Assembly (NCBI RefSeq): GCF_008014675.1
Contig: NZ_VOXD01000029.1
Coordinates: 1 to 64,000, forward strand
DNA: 64,000 nt
Direction of reading: 5' to 3'
Source: Neolewinella aurantiaca
GTDB lineage: Bacteria > Bacteroidota > Bacteroidia > Chitinophagales > Saprospiraceae
Part shown: one piece after another, positions 18,742 to 27,533 of the stretch
Numbering within the stretch: the first letter of the stretch is position 1
How the letters are laid out: every line of letters begins with the position of its first letter
The notes under the pieces: model-generated
What the model was told of the DNA's origin: nothing
Seen by the model: only the letters and a program-made list of their open reading frames with translations
Databases searched by the model: none
Made by a program: the position numbers and the translations under genes

Positions 18742-18762
18742 GGGCGCGAACGCAGGTGCAGG
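18742..18762 (+). repeat. Dispersed GCACCTGCG repeat, copy 5
   Basis: Full match to GGGCGCGNNCGCAGGTGCA in an intergenic position between divergent genes; single copy. Confidence 0.8.
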
Positions 18763-18882
18763 GTTTGTTTTTGGCTCCTCTCGCTGAGCGGCTGCCTCCG
18801 GTAGTCCATCAGAAATCTTTGCGGGGCGGATAGGGTTGGCAGTGTGTCTGGTGATATTGGGTGTTTCACTTCGAGGCTTGGC

Positions 18883-18937
18883 CCCCTCTCCGCATCGCCT
18901 TAGGCGATGCGTGTCGGAGAGGGCAGGGGGTGAGGTT
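18883..18937. repeat. Palindromic CTCTCC element with long stem
   Basis: CCCTCTCCGCATCGCC and GGCGATGCG...GGAGAGGG form a long stem around TTA, followed by CAGGGGGTGAGGTT as in the element at 8918. Confidence 0.65.
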
Positions 18938-19153
18938 AAAAACCAAAGATGGTCCGGGAGTATCGGAAAAACGCAGAAGTATCGGGAAGCTCAACATCTG
19001 CACGATAACCTATCCACTGATCCACTCATCGGTTGTTTTCCACTACGGCCTTTACCACTATCTATCAAACTTATACCACAATCAGCCAGAAAGCAGGTTG
19101 GTGCACGTAGTTGTAGGCTTTGTTTGGCTTATTTGCGGAATAACCACATCATC

Positions 19154-20167
19154 ATGAACTACATCGTCTGCCAGGAACCCGGAGATTTTCAACTGAAACA
19201 AAAAGACCAGCCCGTTGCTTCGGTTGGGGAAGCACTACTGAAGATCCACCGGGTCGGTATCTGCGGAACCGACCTTCACGCTTACGCCGGTAACCAGGCC
19301 TTCTTCAGCTATCCCCGGATTCTGGGCCACGAACTCTCCGCCGAAGTACTCGAAATCGGAGACAACGAACAGGGGCTATCCGCAGGCGATTCCGTAATCA
19401 TCATGCCTTACCTGAGCTGCGGCGAATGCATCGCCTGCCGCAACGGAAAGACGAACTGTTGCACCAACATTCGTGTGCTGGGCGTCCATACCGATGGCGG
19501 TATGCAGGAGACCATCACGCTGCCCACCAACGTGCTCATGCCGGCCGGCAAGCTATCGCACGACGAGATCGCGATTGTAGAACCGCTGGCCATCGGCGCC
19601 CACGCCCTGCGGCGTGCCGACGTAAAAGCGGGCGAGACCATCGTCATCGTTGGTTGCGGCCCCATCGGCATCGGAATGATGGCACTGGCCAAAATCGTTG
19701 GCTGCAACATCATCGCCCTCGATACCAACCAGCAGCGGCTCGACTTTGTCCGCGACGAAATTGGCGTCGACCACGCCGTCAACGTGCTCGAAGATCCGCT
19801 CTCCGCCGTAATGGAAATCACCAACGGAGACCTGGCTACGGCTGTATTCGACGCAACGGGCAGCAAGCGCGCACTGGAGTCGGGCGTCGACTACATGAGC
19901 CACGGCGGTCGCTACGTACTGGTGGGGCTGAGTAAAGGCGACCTGACGTTCGCTCACCCCAAAATTCACGCCAAGGAAACTACCCTGATGTGTAGCCGCA
20001 ACGCTACTTTCGACGACTTCCGCTGGGTGAAGGAAACCCTGGAGGGCGGACGCTTCCCGACCGATAAGTTCATCACGCACAGCGTACCCTACACTGAAAT
20101 GATCGAAAATTTCGACAGCTGGCTCAAGCCCGAAACCGGAGTAATCAAAGCGGTAGTGAAATTCTAA
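19154..20167 (+). CDS. Zn-dependent ADH, probable L-galactonate 5-dehydrogenase
   Basis: The 337-residue MDR enzyme has catalytic zinc residues (GICGTDLH, GHE, VEPLAIG), a complete structural-zinc cluster (CGECIACRNGKTNCC) and the nucleotide loop VIVGCGPIGIG. It resembles the E. coli LgoD/YjjN group, which oxidises L-galactonate to D-tagaturonate, the substrate of UxaB. UxaB- and UxaA-like enzymes are encoded at 52612-55687, and a lactonase at 8014, so L-galactonate is the expected substrate; this is inferred. The start at 19154 is chosen because the family N-terminus begins there, although the frame is open upstream. Confidence 0.78.
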   Translation: MNYIVCQEPGDFQLKQKDQPVASVGEALLKIHRVGICGTDLHAYAGNQAFFSYPRILGHELSAEVLEIGDNEQGLSAGDSVIIMPYLSCGECIACRNGKTNCCTNIRVLGVHTDGGMQETITLPTNVLMPAGKLSHDEIAIVEPLAIGAHALRRADVKAGETIVIVGCGPIGIGMMALAKIVGCNIIALDTNQQRLDFVRDEIGVDHAVNVLEDPLSAVMEITNGDLATAVFDATGSKRALESGVDYMSHGGRYVLVGLSKGDLTFAHPKIHAKETTLMCSRNATFDDFRWVKETLEGGRFPTDKFITHSVPYTEMIENFDSWLKPETGVIKAVVKF

Positions 20168-20174
20168 GCTGTAA

Positions 20175-21002
20175 TCAGTGCTTTTTACGGTACTGCAATG
20201 GCGTGGTCTCCATAAACCGCTTGAACTGCCGGTGAAAAAAAGGCAGCGAAGCGAAGCCGCAGGCCTGTGCAATCTGCGCCACCGGCCAGTCGGTTTCCAC
20301 CAACAACTGACTGGCCCGGTTGACCCGGTACTCGTTCAGGAAAGTGAAGAACGGCCGCCCCATCGTCTTCCGGAAGAATCGGTTGAATGCCTGCTCCGAC
20401 AGGTGTACCTGGTTGGCCGCCTCACTCAGCTGTACTTTGTGCTGGTAGTTTTGTTCCACAAAACGATGGATCCGCTGCATCCTGTTACCCGCCGTGCGGG
20501 GGAGTGTCTCCGTGAAACCCGCCGCCGAAAGTAAAACCCGGCGGCAACCGGATAGTCGCTGGAGCACCGACAATAGCCGGAGGTATTTTTCAGCGGGCGG
20601 CAAGCCGGGTAAGTTCCTGATCTCAGGCAGTAAGGTCCTGACCTCTTCAGCCTCGAAGAGGATGCCTCGTGCGGCCTCCCGCAGGAGTACGAATACTGGC
20701 TCCAGCTCAGGCACTTTAGGGAAGGTTTCGGGGTTCCACTGAATAACGGTTGAGCGGCTCAGGCCCGGGCTTTGCTGGTTTTTCCAGCAATGAGGCAGGT
20801 TTCCCTTTAGCAAAACCAGTTCTCCGGGAGAATAAGCGCCCACGTAATCCCCGATGAACTTGGTGCCACTGCTTTCCTCGATCAGCGTAAGCTCGTGCTG
20901 AGGGTGGAAGTGCCACGGGGTATTGAATGCAGGTTCAGCGTAGCTGAAAGCATTAATCGACTGCTGGTTACCCACGGGAAGGTCCTCAAAAATGGCGCGC
21001 AT
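20175..21002 (-). CDS. AraC family transcriptional regulator
   Basis: The 275-residue protein has an N-terminal cupin sensor (about 20-110, with HFHPQHELTLI typical of a sugar-binding cupin) and a C-terminal AraC DNA-binding domain (about 180-275) with two helix-turn-helix units (LSEAANQVHLSEQAFNRFF and VAQIAQACGFASLPFFHRQF). It is transcribed divergently from the P450 operon across 153 bp and convergently with the Zn-ADH. It is the only sugar-type regulator in the window and may respond to a galactose derivative. Confidence 0.88.
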   Translation of the reverse strand: MRAIFEDLPVGNQQSINAFSYAEPAFNTPWHFHPQHELTLIEESSGTKFIGDYVGAYSPGELVLLKGNLPHCWKNQQSPGLSRSTVIQWNPETFPKVPELEPVFVLLREAARGILFEAEEVRTLLPEIRNLPGLPPAEKYLRLLSVLQRLSGCRRVLLSAAGFTETLPRTAGNRMQRIHRFVEQNYQHKVQLSEAANQVHLSEQAFNRFFRKTMGRPFFTFLNEYRVNRASQLLVETDWPVAQIAQACGFASLPFFHRQFKRFMETTPLQYRKKH

Positions 21003-21155
21003 AGTTGCTTATTTTTTGTCCATTTTCCTGAATTCAGGCTGTTGGTGACAAAATAAGGTACTTTTTGGTGTTTATCCGCAATGTATTGAAGTCGCTGTCT
21101 GTCGAACTTTGCCAGGAGCGTCTCCGCACAGGTACGCTTTAAATACTTACCGATC

Positions 21156-22328
21156 ATGTCTTCAGCAAAATGCCCTTTCAGTGAATTCCCCGATCCTTTT
21201 GCCGCAGCTCGCGCTGCGGAAGGCATCCGTGAGATCGATGACCAGGGGGACCCCGTAAAGATGGTTCTTGGCCACCGCGACGTGAGAAAATCTGCCCACG
21301 ACTGGAGAACCTTTCAGTCGGGAGCGAAACCCGGCAGGATCGTAGTGCCTTCTGAGGTCAATATCCGCGACATCCGGCAGATTCCCTTCGAGACGGACCC
21401 TCCCGAACACACCGAATATCGCGCTTTGGTGGAAGGCTGGTTCCGGAGGCCGCTGACCGAATCCTACGAGGCTGGACTTACCAACCTCATTAATCAGGAA
21501 CTGGACCGGGCAATCTCCTCCGGAGAGCTGGAAGTGGTACATGATTTTGCCCTGCCGCTACAGTCGCGTGCGCTGACGCTATTGCTCAACTGCCCCCTCG
21601 AAGAAGCGGAGGAATGGATTGGCTGGGGAACCCACGTGTTCCGCAGCGACGATGATCCGCTTGACGGAGACAAAGCCAACCAGCTTTACGATTACCTCGA
21701 CGCGCAGATCGAGCGCGCCTCCCGCGACGTTGAGAACGGCGAAGACATCTTCGCCCACCTCCTCCGGGCGGAGTACCGCGGCCGAAAACTAACCCATGAG
21801 GAAATCAAGGGCGTAATGATTCTGACTTTCGCCGGAGGGCGGGATACCGTGATCAACGCCGTAACCAATACCCTGGCGTACTTCGCCGGGCATCCGGAAG
21901 ACCTGCAGAAAATAAGGGAACAACCGGAATTGTCGGCCCGGGCGGTCGAGGAACTCGTCCGCTACTTCGCGCCGTTGACGCACATGGGGCGCGTTGCGAC
22001 CTCTGACGCTGAAGTCAGCGGCTGTCCCGTTGCGGCCGACTCCCGGATATCTCTCTGCTGGGCCTCTGCTAACCGGGATCCGAAGGTGTTCGAGAAGCCG
22101 AATGAAGTAGACATCGAACGCAAGGCCAATCCTCACCTCAGCTTCGGCTTCGGTATTCACAAGTGCCTCGGGGCGCCCCACGCCCGCCAGGTACTGAAAG
22201 TACTGATCACCGCCCTGACCCAAAGGGTCAGCAGCATTCAAGTCACCGACCACCAAGACAACATCGAACAGTGGGGAGATTTCAACCGCAAAGTAGGTTT
22301 TCACCGCCTGCAGGTGAAAATTTCCTGA
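21156..22328 (+). CDS. Cytochrome P450, probable 6-O-methyl-galactose demethylase
   Basis: The 390-residue soluble class I P450 has the I-helix motif AGGRDTVIN (like GGLDTVVN of P450cam), the K-helix ELVR, and the haem loop FGFGIHKCLGAP with Cys337 as haem ligand. It is followed by a ferredoxin and a ferredoxin reductase, giving a complete electron chain. Related P450s in marine Bacteroidota remove the methyl group of 6-O-methyl-D-galactose from porphyran, releasing formaldehyde and galactose. The agar/porphyran genes around it support the same role here. The P450 fold is certain; the substrate is inferred. It has no signal peptide. Confidence 0.9.
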   Translation: MSSAKCPFSEFPDPFAAARAAEGIREIDDQGDPVKMVLGHRDVRKSAHDWRTFQSGAKPGRIVVPSEVNIRDIRQIPFETDPPEHTEYRALVEGWFRRPLTESYEAGLTNLINQELDRAISSGELEVVHDFALPLQSRALTLLLNCPLEEAEEWIGWGTHVFRSDDDPLDGDKANQLYDYLDAQIERASRDVENGEDIFAHLLRAEYRGRKLTHEEIKGVMILTFAGGRDTVINAVTNTLAYFAGHPEDLQKIREQPELSARAVEELVRYFAPLTHMGRVATSDAEVSGCPVAADSRISLCWASANRDPKVFEKPNEVDIERKANPHLSFGFGIHKCLGAPHARQVLKVLITALTQRVSSIQVTDHQDNIEQWGDFNRKVGFHRLQVKIS

Positions 22329-22461
22329 TTCTCTGGTCCACAATTTTAATCAAACAGTATGCTGGTTGCCGCAAAGCTGGTGCACAAACCGGTTCCCTGA
22401 TAAAAAGGAACAAAGCGGCACAGTTTACTTCTTCGTAAACGATCTGAAATTTTTAACTGAA

Positions 22462-22770
22462 ATGGCTAAAATCAACTTTATCACTAAGGCCGGCGTAGAA
22501 ATGCAACTCGAAGCAGCCTCCGGTTCCGTAATGGAACTGGCCGTCAACAACAGCGTACCCGGCATCGACGGAGACTGCGGTGGCGTTTGCTCCTGCGCTA
22601 CCTGTCACGTTCACGTAGCCCCCGAAGATTGGGCGCAAACAGGTGCGCCGGGAGACATGGAAAAAGATATGCTCGAATTCGACGACAACGCCAGTGAGTT
22701 CAGCCGCCTGAGCTGCCAGATGTCCATCTCAGACGAACTCGACGGAATTACCCTCAAAGTAGCCAATTAG
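22462..22770 (+). CDS. [2Fe-2S] ferredoxin (putidaredoxin type)
   Basis: The 102-residue ferredoxin has the cluster ligands in CGGVCSCATC (first three) and a fourth Cys in LSCQM. It matches adrenodoxin/putidaredoxin-type ferredoxins that carry electrons to bacterial P450s. The frame is open upstream to 22366, but the family N-terminus (MAKINFITK) starts at 22462. It lies between the P450 and reductase genes, with two bases before the reductase start. Confidence 0.93.
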   Translation: MAKINFITKAGVEMQLEAASGSVMELAVNNSVPGIDGDCGGVCSCATCHVHVAPEDWAQTGAPGDMEKDMLEFDDNASEFSRLSCQMSISDELDGITLKVAN

Positions 22771-22772
22771 CC

Positions 22773-24023
22773 GTGGAAGACACCCAAAACCAAAGCTGCC
22801 TGATTGTAGGCGCCAGCCACGCGGGCGTAAACGCGGCATTTGCTCTTCGGCGGGCGGGATGGGCGGGGACAATCTCCATTTTCGACCGCGACGAGGAGTT
22901 GCCTTATCACCGCCCGCCGTTGTCTAAGGGCTTCCTGTCCGGAGATACTACCGTAGAAGAAAGCCTGCTTAAGGCTGCAGCCAGTTATGAAACCGAGCAG
23001 ATCGGCCTGCACCGTGGAGTATCGGTTCGTGCCATCGAACGCTCCGCGAAGCGGATCGAACTGGCGGACGGAACGAGGCACGCCTACGACAAACTGATCC
23101 TGGCCACCGGAGCGAGCCCATTTATTCCTCCGATTACCGGACTGAAGGGCAGCGACAAAGTCTTTCCGCTGCGAACCGCTGCGGATGCCCGGGGCATCCG
23201 GGCGGCCTTCATGAATAGTCGTGGCAAGAATGTCGTCATCATTGGCGGAGGCTACATCGGGCTGGAAGCCGCTGCGTCCTTACGGAAACTGGGCGGTGAG
23301 GTGACCGTTCTGGAAAGAGAAAACCGGGTTTTGGCGCGGGTCACCTCGCCGGAGATGTCGGCCTTTTTTACAGATCTGCACACCCAAAAAGGCGTCGCCA
23401 TTGCTACCGAACACAACGTTTCGTCGGTGGAACAGCACGGAGACAGCCTGACGGTGGTTTGCGCTGGTGGTTTGCGGTTCTCTGCTGACCTGGTCATCGT
23501 CGGCGTCGGGGTAAGGGTGAATACGGAACTGGCAAGATCCGCAGGATTGAAAAACTCGAACGGTATTCTGGTAGATGGCCGGATGCTTACCTCCGACCCT
23601 GATATCTACGCCATCGGAGACTGCACAAGCTTTCACCACCCCCGCTACGGCCGCGAGATTCGGCTTGAATCCGTTCAGAACGCGGTAGACCAGGCTAAGG
23701 TCGCCGCCGCTAACATCTGCGGTTCTTCCACAGCTTACGACGCCATTCCCTGGTTTTGGTCGGATCAGTACGAAGTGAAACTACAAATGTGTGGCATCGC
23801 CGCAGGGTACAACCGGGTGATCGTTCGCAACGAAGCGGACAGCACGCCCTGCAAACGTTCGCTATGGTATTTTACCGACGACCAGCTGGTTGCGGTGGAT
23901 GCCGTCAACCATGCCCGCGCGTATATGCTGGGCATGAAAATTCTGAAAGAAGGGCGCAGCCCGGCCCCGGAAAAGCTGGCCGATCCCGAAGTAGAACTCC
24001 ACCCCCGTAGCATCATGCCCTGA
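22773..24023 (+). CDS. NAD(P)H:ferredoxin reductase (FAD)
   Basis: The 416-residue flavoprotein is of the putidaredoxin reductase type. The FAD-binding motif is GASHAGVNAAFALR near the start, the NAD-binding motif GGGYIGLEAAASL (about 155-167), and the second FAD motif IYAIGDCTSF (about 276-285). It uses a GTG start two bases after the ferredoxin stop, indicating translational coupling. Its job is to pass electrons from NAD(P)H to the ferredoxin and then the P450. It ends the three-gene operon. Confidence 0.92.
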   Translation: MEDTQNQSCLIVGASHAGVNAAFALRRAGWAGTISIFDRDEELPYHRPPLSKGFLSGDTTVEESLLKAAASYETEQIGLHRGVSVRAIERSAKRIELADGTRHAYDKLILATGASPFIPPITGLKGSDKVFPLRTAADARGIRAAFMNSRGKNVVIIGGGYIGLEAAASLRKLGGEVTVLERENRVLARVTSPEMSAFFTDLHTQKGVAIATEHNVSSVEQHGDSLTVVCAGGLRFSADLVIVGVGVRVNTELARSAGLKNSNGILVDGRMLTSDPDIYAIGDCTSFHHPRYGREIRLESVQNAVDQAKVAAANICGSSTAYDAIPWFWSDQYEVKLQMCGIAAGYNRVIVRNEADSTPCKRSLWYFTDDQLVAVDAVNHARAYMLGMKILKEGRSPAPEKLADPEVELHPRSIMP

Positions 24024-24120
24024 TCCCTAATTCCGTTTCTCGGAAGCGTTGGTCTGCCGTCAGGCGATCCGGTAACTCAGGATTAAATCATTCGTATTAC
24101 GCTCAAAACGGATCGTGTTA

Positions 24121-24139
24121 GCCCCGGGTGGCCCGGGGC
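24121..24139. promoter_or_regulatory. GC hairpin just before sulfatase start
   Basis: GCCCCGGG TGG CCCGGGGC is a perfect 8-bp stem ending 14 bp before the ATG at 24154. No T tract follows. TAGCTTTG, which fits the Bacteroidota -7 consensus TANNTTTG, lies directly after it, but no matching -33 box is seen. It may end the P450 operon or control the sulfatase. Confidence 0.4.
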
Positions 24140-24153
24140 GATAGCTTTGGACC

Positions 24154-25950
24154 ATGCTTAATACACGATTTATCCAACTACTGCTGATCTTTCACTTTGC
24201 CCTGGCCACGGGCTGCACGCCGGAAGCAGCTGAAGTGAGCGATGTCCTCACAAAGGAGGAAAAAACCAACGTGGTTCTCGTACTGATCGATGACCTCAGT
24301 TACCTCGGTGTTTCGGCCTACGGAGCCGACCGTCTTTCTTCCAATTGGGGCCTGTTTACCAACCAGAAGTTCAGTACCCCAACCCTGGACGGACTAACGA
24401 CCGATGGCCTCGTCTGTGCCAATTCCCACGCTTATCCCATCTGCGAAAACAGTCGCATTGCGCTCATGAGTGGCAAAACCAACCAGCGCAACTTGCTGAA
24501 GGTCAAGTCGCAACATGCTTCGGATGTAACCTTTGGTGACGTGTTTCAGCGCGAAGGTTACGCCACGGGCATTTTCGGGAAATGGAAGCAGACCCGTGGG
24601 ACCAAGGAAATACCGGGCAAAGACTACATCTACGAGTTCGGTTGGGATGAGTTCGCTTGTTTCGACGTCATCGGAGAAGGGCAGCGCTTCATCAATCCCA
24701 ACCTGGTCATCAACGGGGAAATAATGGATTACAACGGTCGTACGGACACCGACCCCGCCACCGGGCGACGCTGGTACGGGCCCGACATCTGCAACCGCTA
24801 CGCCCTCGACTTTATCGACCGTCATAAAGACGAACCCTTCTTCCTCTATTACCCGATGTTACTGGTGCACGACGACCATAAGCCGACCCCGGATACAAAA
24901 CCCGAAAGCCTGTTCGACAACTTCGACGAAGCAAACCATAACCGCGACGGACACACAGGTGACGACCCCCGGTACCTGCCCGATATGATCGAATACATGG
25001 ACAAGCTCATCGGGAAAGTGGTCGCCAAACTCGAAGAACACGGGCTGCGTGAACGTACCCTGATCGTGGTGATGGGCGACAACGGCACCAAGGAAATCTT
25101 TACCCATGTGTGGCCGGCGGGAGAAGAATATCCCGGTAGGAAAGGCGGAACCGCCGACAACGGAACCCACGTTCCGCTGATTTTCAGCCAGCCCGGAACC
25201 ATTCAATCTACCCGCAGCCGGCCTTACCGCGAATACACGGGCATTGTTGATATCACCGACATATTTCCTACCATCGCTGAAGCGACGGGAATAGAGATAC
25301 CCCGTGCTTCGGAGTTGGATGGTGTCAGTTTCTGGCAGCAGGTGATGGGAAAGCCGGAACCTCACCGCGATCATGTTTACTCGTGGTGGAATGGCAACGA
25401 CCCGGTAGAGAAAACGGATAAGCTGCTGCGGTACGCCTTCGACAACGATTTTAAGTACTACGGGCCTACCGAAGAGTTTCCTGAAGGCCGCTTCTTCGAC
25501 CTGAGAAGCGACAGCCTGGAACAGGCCGGTGACACGTTTCTGGAGCGGAAATGGAAAGTACGTCTTTACAGCGGCCTTGACCTGAACCACCTTACGGACG
25601 AACAGGAGGCCGCCTACCAACGCCTGCGTAATGTGATTGTCCGCAACGAATACATCCCGGTCGAATCCGTTGGTTTGGTGCAGCGTGATGTGGAGATGTC
25701 GGTGGGTGAAACCCAGCAGCTTAACCATACGCTGGAGCCGGCCAACGCTACGAGAAACAACGTGATTTACCATTCCAGCGATCCGCTGGTGGCGGAGGTG
25801 GACAAGTTCGGGATGGTTCGTGGCGTGAAAAAGGGTAGGGCGGTCGTGTCGCTCTATTCCTGGGAGGACGCAAAACCGTTGGCCACCAATCTGCCCGTTA
25901 CTTTCCGGCGCGACGGGCTAAGTGATTCGCTGGTGGTTACCGTACGTTAG
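24154..25950 (+). CDS. S1 sulfatase with atypical active-site motif and Big_2-like domain
   Basis: The 598-residue lipoprotein (lipobox ATGC, Cys21) has the S1 sulfatase fold: metal Asp pair in LIDDLSY (46-47), GKWKQ at about 143-147, and GDNGTKE at about 309-315. The motif at the catalytic Cys97 reads PICENSRIALMSGK, with Asn where the formylglycine-generating enzyme normally needs Pro or Ala (CxPxR). About residues 505-575 look like a bacterial Ig-like group 2 domain. It likely acts on a sulfated galactan but may be poorly matured or use another maturation route. It is convergent with the second GH117 gene. Confidence 0.8.
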   Translation: MLNTRFIQLLLIFHFALATGCTPEAAEVSDVLTKEEKTNVVLVLIDDLSYLGVSAYGADRLSSNWGLFTNQKFSTPTLDGLTTDGLVCANSHAYPICENSRIALMSGKTNQRNLLKVKSQHASDVTFGDVFQREGYATGIFGKWKQTRGTKEIPGKDYIYEFGWDEFACFDVIGEGQRFINPNLVINGEIMDYNGRTDTDPATGRRWYGPDICNRYALDFIDRHKDEPFFLYYPMLLVHDDHKPTPDTKPESLFDNFDEANHNRDGHTGDDPRYLPDMIEYMDKLIGKVVAKLEEHGLRERTLIVVMGDNGTKEIFTHVWPAGEEYPGRKGGTADNGTHVPLIFSQPGTIQSTRSRPYREYTGIVDITDIFPTIAEATGIEIPRASELDGVSFWQQVMGKPEPHRDHVYSWWNGNDPVEKTDKLLRYAFDNDFKYYGPTEEFPEGRFFDLRSDSLEQAGDTFLERKWKVRLYSGLDLNHLTDEQEAAYQRLRNVIVRNEYIPVESVGLVQRDVEMSVGETQQLNHTLEPANATRNNVIYHSSDPLVAEVDKFGMVRGVKKGRAVVSLYSWEDAKPLATNLPVTFRRDGLSDSLVVTVR

Positions 25951-26013
25951 CGGCTAGAGATCTTTTTTGATTCTACCGTAGTGCCTGGGGAAATCCTCGC
26001 CGGAAACCTCTCC

Positions 26014-26033
26014 CTGCACCCGCGTGCGCGCCC
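26014..26033 (-). repeat. Dispersed GCACCTGCG repeat, copy 6
   Basis: CTGCACCCGCGTGCGCGCCC, reverse orientation, paired with the copy at 26051 across 17 bp. Confidence 0.8.
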
Positions 26034-26068
26034 GAAATACAATCGTATCCGGCGCGCACGCAGGTGCA
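26015..26068. terminator. Inverted repeat pair between convergent genes
   Basis: Copies 6 and 7 form an 18-bp stem with one mismatch and an 18-nt loop. They lie between the ends of the sulfatase (25950) and the minus-strand GH117 (26102), where a bidirectional terminator is expected. No long T tract is present. Confidence 0.5.
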
Positions 26069-26071
26069 TTG
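26051..26071 (+). repeat. Dispersed GCACCTGCG repeat, copy 7
   Basis: GGCGCGCACGCAGGTGCA, forward orientation; inverted partner of copy 6. Confidence 0.8.
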
Positions 26072-26101
26072 AAAGTTAGAGCTTATTCCCCCCCCCGGAA
26101 A

Positions 26102-27370
26102 TTACTGCTTTGTATTCGCTTTCCTGATGCGTTCCCGCTGGGCCTTGCTGAGGCCGTGCTTGTAGTAAAAGTCTGGCTTGTAGTATGTATTGTGCTTCTT
26201 CATCTCGGGGTCGTGTACGTCCTGGCTGAGGTCGCAATCGAAGCGTAACAGTACTGCGTGGTTCTGGCTCCAGGTGGTTGCGTTGGTGATGTGAGAAATG
26301 CCCCAGGTTATTCCCCGGCCATCTTTTGTATCGGTAAAAGCATCGGGCAGGTAAGGCCCCGCTGCGGTAGGCATAAGCTTCACGATCGACTTGATGTCGA
26401 AGTTGACACCGTCTTCAGCGTACTGTATCGTGAAGTGTTCGTTGCCGTCCTTGATGACGAGCGCGGCGATGCCTTCGCGCCACGGGAAGAGCGTGGTTTC
26501 GTGACCAGAGTTGATGACCGGATTGAGCGGGTGCTTCGTGAAGGGGCCCAGCGGATCATCGGCGGTGGCCAGCCCCTGCATCCGGACGAGGGTTTTGTTA
26601 GCGCCGCCGAAATCGGATTTGTAGTAAATGTAAATCTTACCATCGTGAACCAGTGGGTAAGGATCGTGGATGGAATACTGATCCCACGCTCCTTCCGGGC
26701 CATTGGGGATTACGACCTGGTTGGCCGGCGTCCAGGGCCCGTCCGGAGAATCGGCGTAAGACACCGCCACCGGGCAGTCGTCGCCTCTTTTTCCGCTGGC
26801 TTCCATGAAACCCTGGTAATAGAGGTAGTATTTGCCCTTCCACTCCAGGATGTCGCAGGTGGTTACGGAGCGCCAGCCCACCTGAGGCTTGGGCGGGCGG
26901 GCTACGGCGACACCTTGTTCTTCCCAGGTGAATCCGTCCTTACTGGTTGCGTACCAGATTTCGCTCAGGTCCCAGTCGCTGGACGGAATGGTTTCGGTGG
27001 AAGCATCAGCTCCTTTGGGCGGGGTCGGGGTGTTGCGGTAGGTGTACCAGACGTAGTATTTGCCGTTGGCAAATATGACCTTGGAGGGATCCCGCCGGGA
27101 GATGGTTCCGTCGCCGTTGTTGTAGTCGAAGCCTTCGAGCTTGGTGTAGCGGAATTGTGAAAAGAGCTCGTTCTCCTCAGGGCGGGGGGCAGGGTAGGCA
27201 GTGTAGTTGCGTTCCATGGCCCTGCTCAGCGGCCGGTCGGGGCGGGTGTCGGGCAACTCGAAGGGGAAGCTCGTAACCGGATCAGGAGTGGTTACTTTAG
27301 GGGAGCAGGCTGCAGCCAGAAACCCCAGCAGAAACAAGGGCGCAAAACGCTGAATAAAAGTTGAAAACAT
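26102..27370 (-). CDS. Second GH117-family glycosidase, divergent clade
   Basis: The 422-residue lipoprotein (lipobox AAAC, Cys22) is a paralogue of the GH117 at 5709-6920. Equivalent active-site residues are Asp94 in RRDPSKV, Asp236 in SIHDPYP and His290-Glu291 in INSGHE. It lacks the SxAxxR-type N-terminal motif of clade A, carrying PLSRAMERNYTAYP instead, and has an extra basic C-terminal tail (about 385-422). It probably cleaves a different alpha-linked 3,6-anhydrogalactose or galactose, for instance from substituted agar or porphyran ends. Family call is firm, specificity open. Confidence 0.87.
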   Translation of the reverse strand: MFSTFIQRFAPLFLLGFLAAACSPKVTTPDPVTSFPFELPDTRPDRPLSRAMERNYTAYPAPRPEENELFSQFRYTKLEGFDYNNGDGTISRRDPSKVIFANGKYYVWYTYRNTPTPPKGADASTETIPSSDWDLSEIWYATSKDGFTWEEQGVAVARPPKPQVGWRSVTTCDILEWKGKYYLYYQGFMEASGKRGDDCPVAVSYADSPDGPWTPANQVVIPNGPEGAWDQYSIHDPYPLVHDGKIYIYYKSDFGGANKTLVRMQGLATADDPLGPFTKHPLNPVINSGHETTLFPWREGIAALVIKDGNEHFTIQYAEDGVNFDIKSIVKLMPTAAGPYLPDAFTDTKDGRGITWGISHITNATTWSQNHAVLLRFDCDLSQDVHDPEMKKHNTYYKPDFYYKHGLSKAQRERIRKANTKQ

Positions 27371-27533
27371 GACGACAAATGGGTTAATAATGAATGGTTA
27401 TTTAGTACCGATGGCAAAAGGTAAGTAGCATTTTCAAGGATCAGGATCATGAAAGTCCGGATATGGTTTTCAGTAGTAGTCTAATAATCATTTGTTGTAT
27501 CAGAGGCCTTAGGCGTGCCGTTATCTTGCAACC

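Larger units (their letters stand above)
18625..19153. other. 529-bp divergent intergenic region
   Basis: Separates the minus-strand AHG run from the plus-strand Zn-ADH. It holds one dispersed repeat (18742-18762) and one palindromic CTCTCC element (18883-18937). It must contain promoters in both directions, but none was identified with confidence. The open frame that runs through it upstream of 19154 is probably not translated. Confidence 0.5.

Noticed and set aside
27491-27528. Possible Bacteroidota promoter (TTTG ... TATCTTG) before the DUF1549 gene
   Set aside because: Spacing between the boxes is about 27 bp, longer than the 18-20 bp expected, and the -7 box is only partial.
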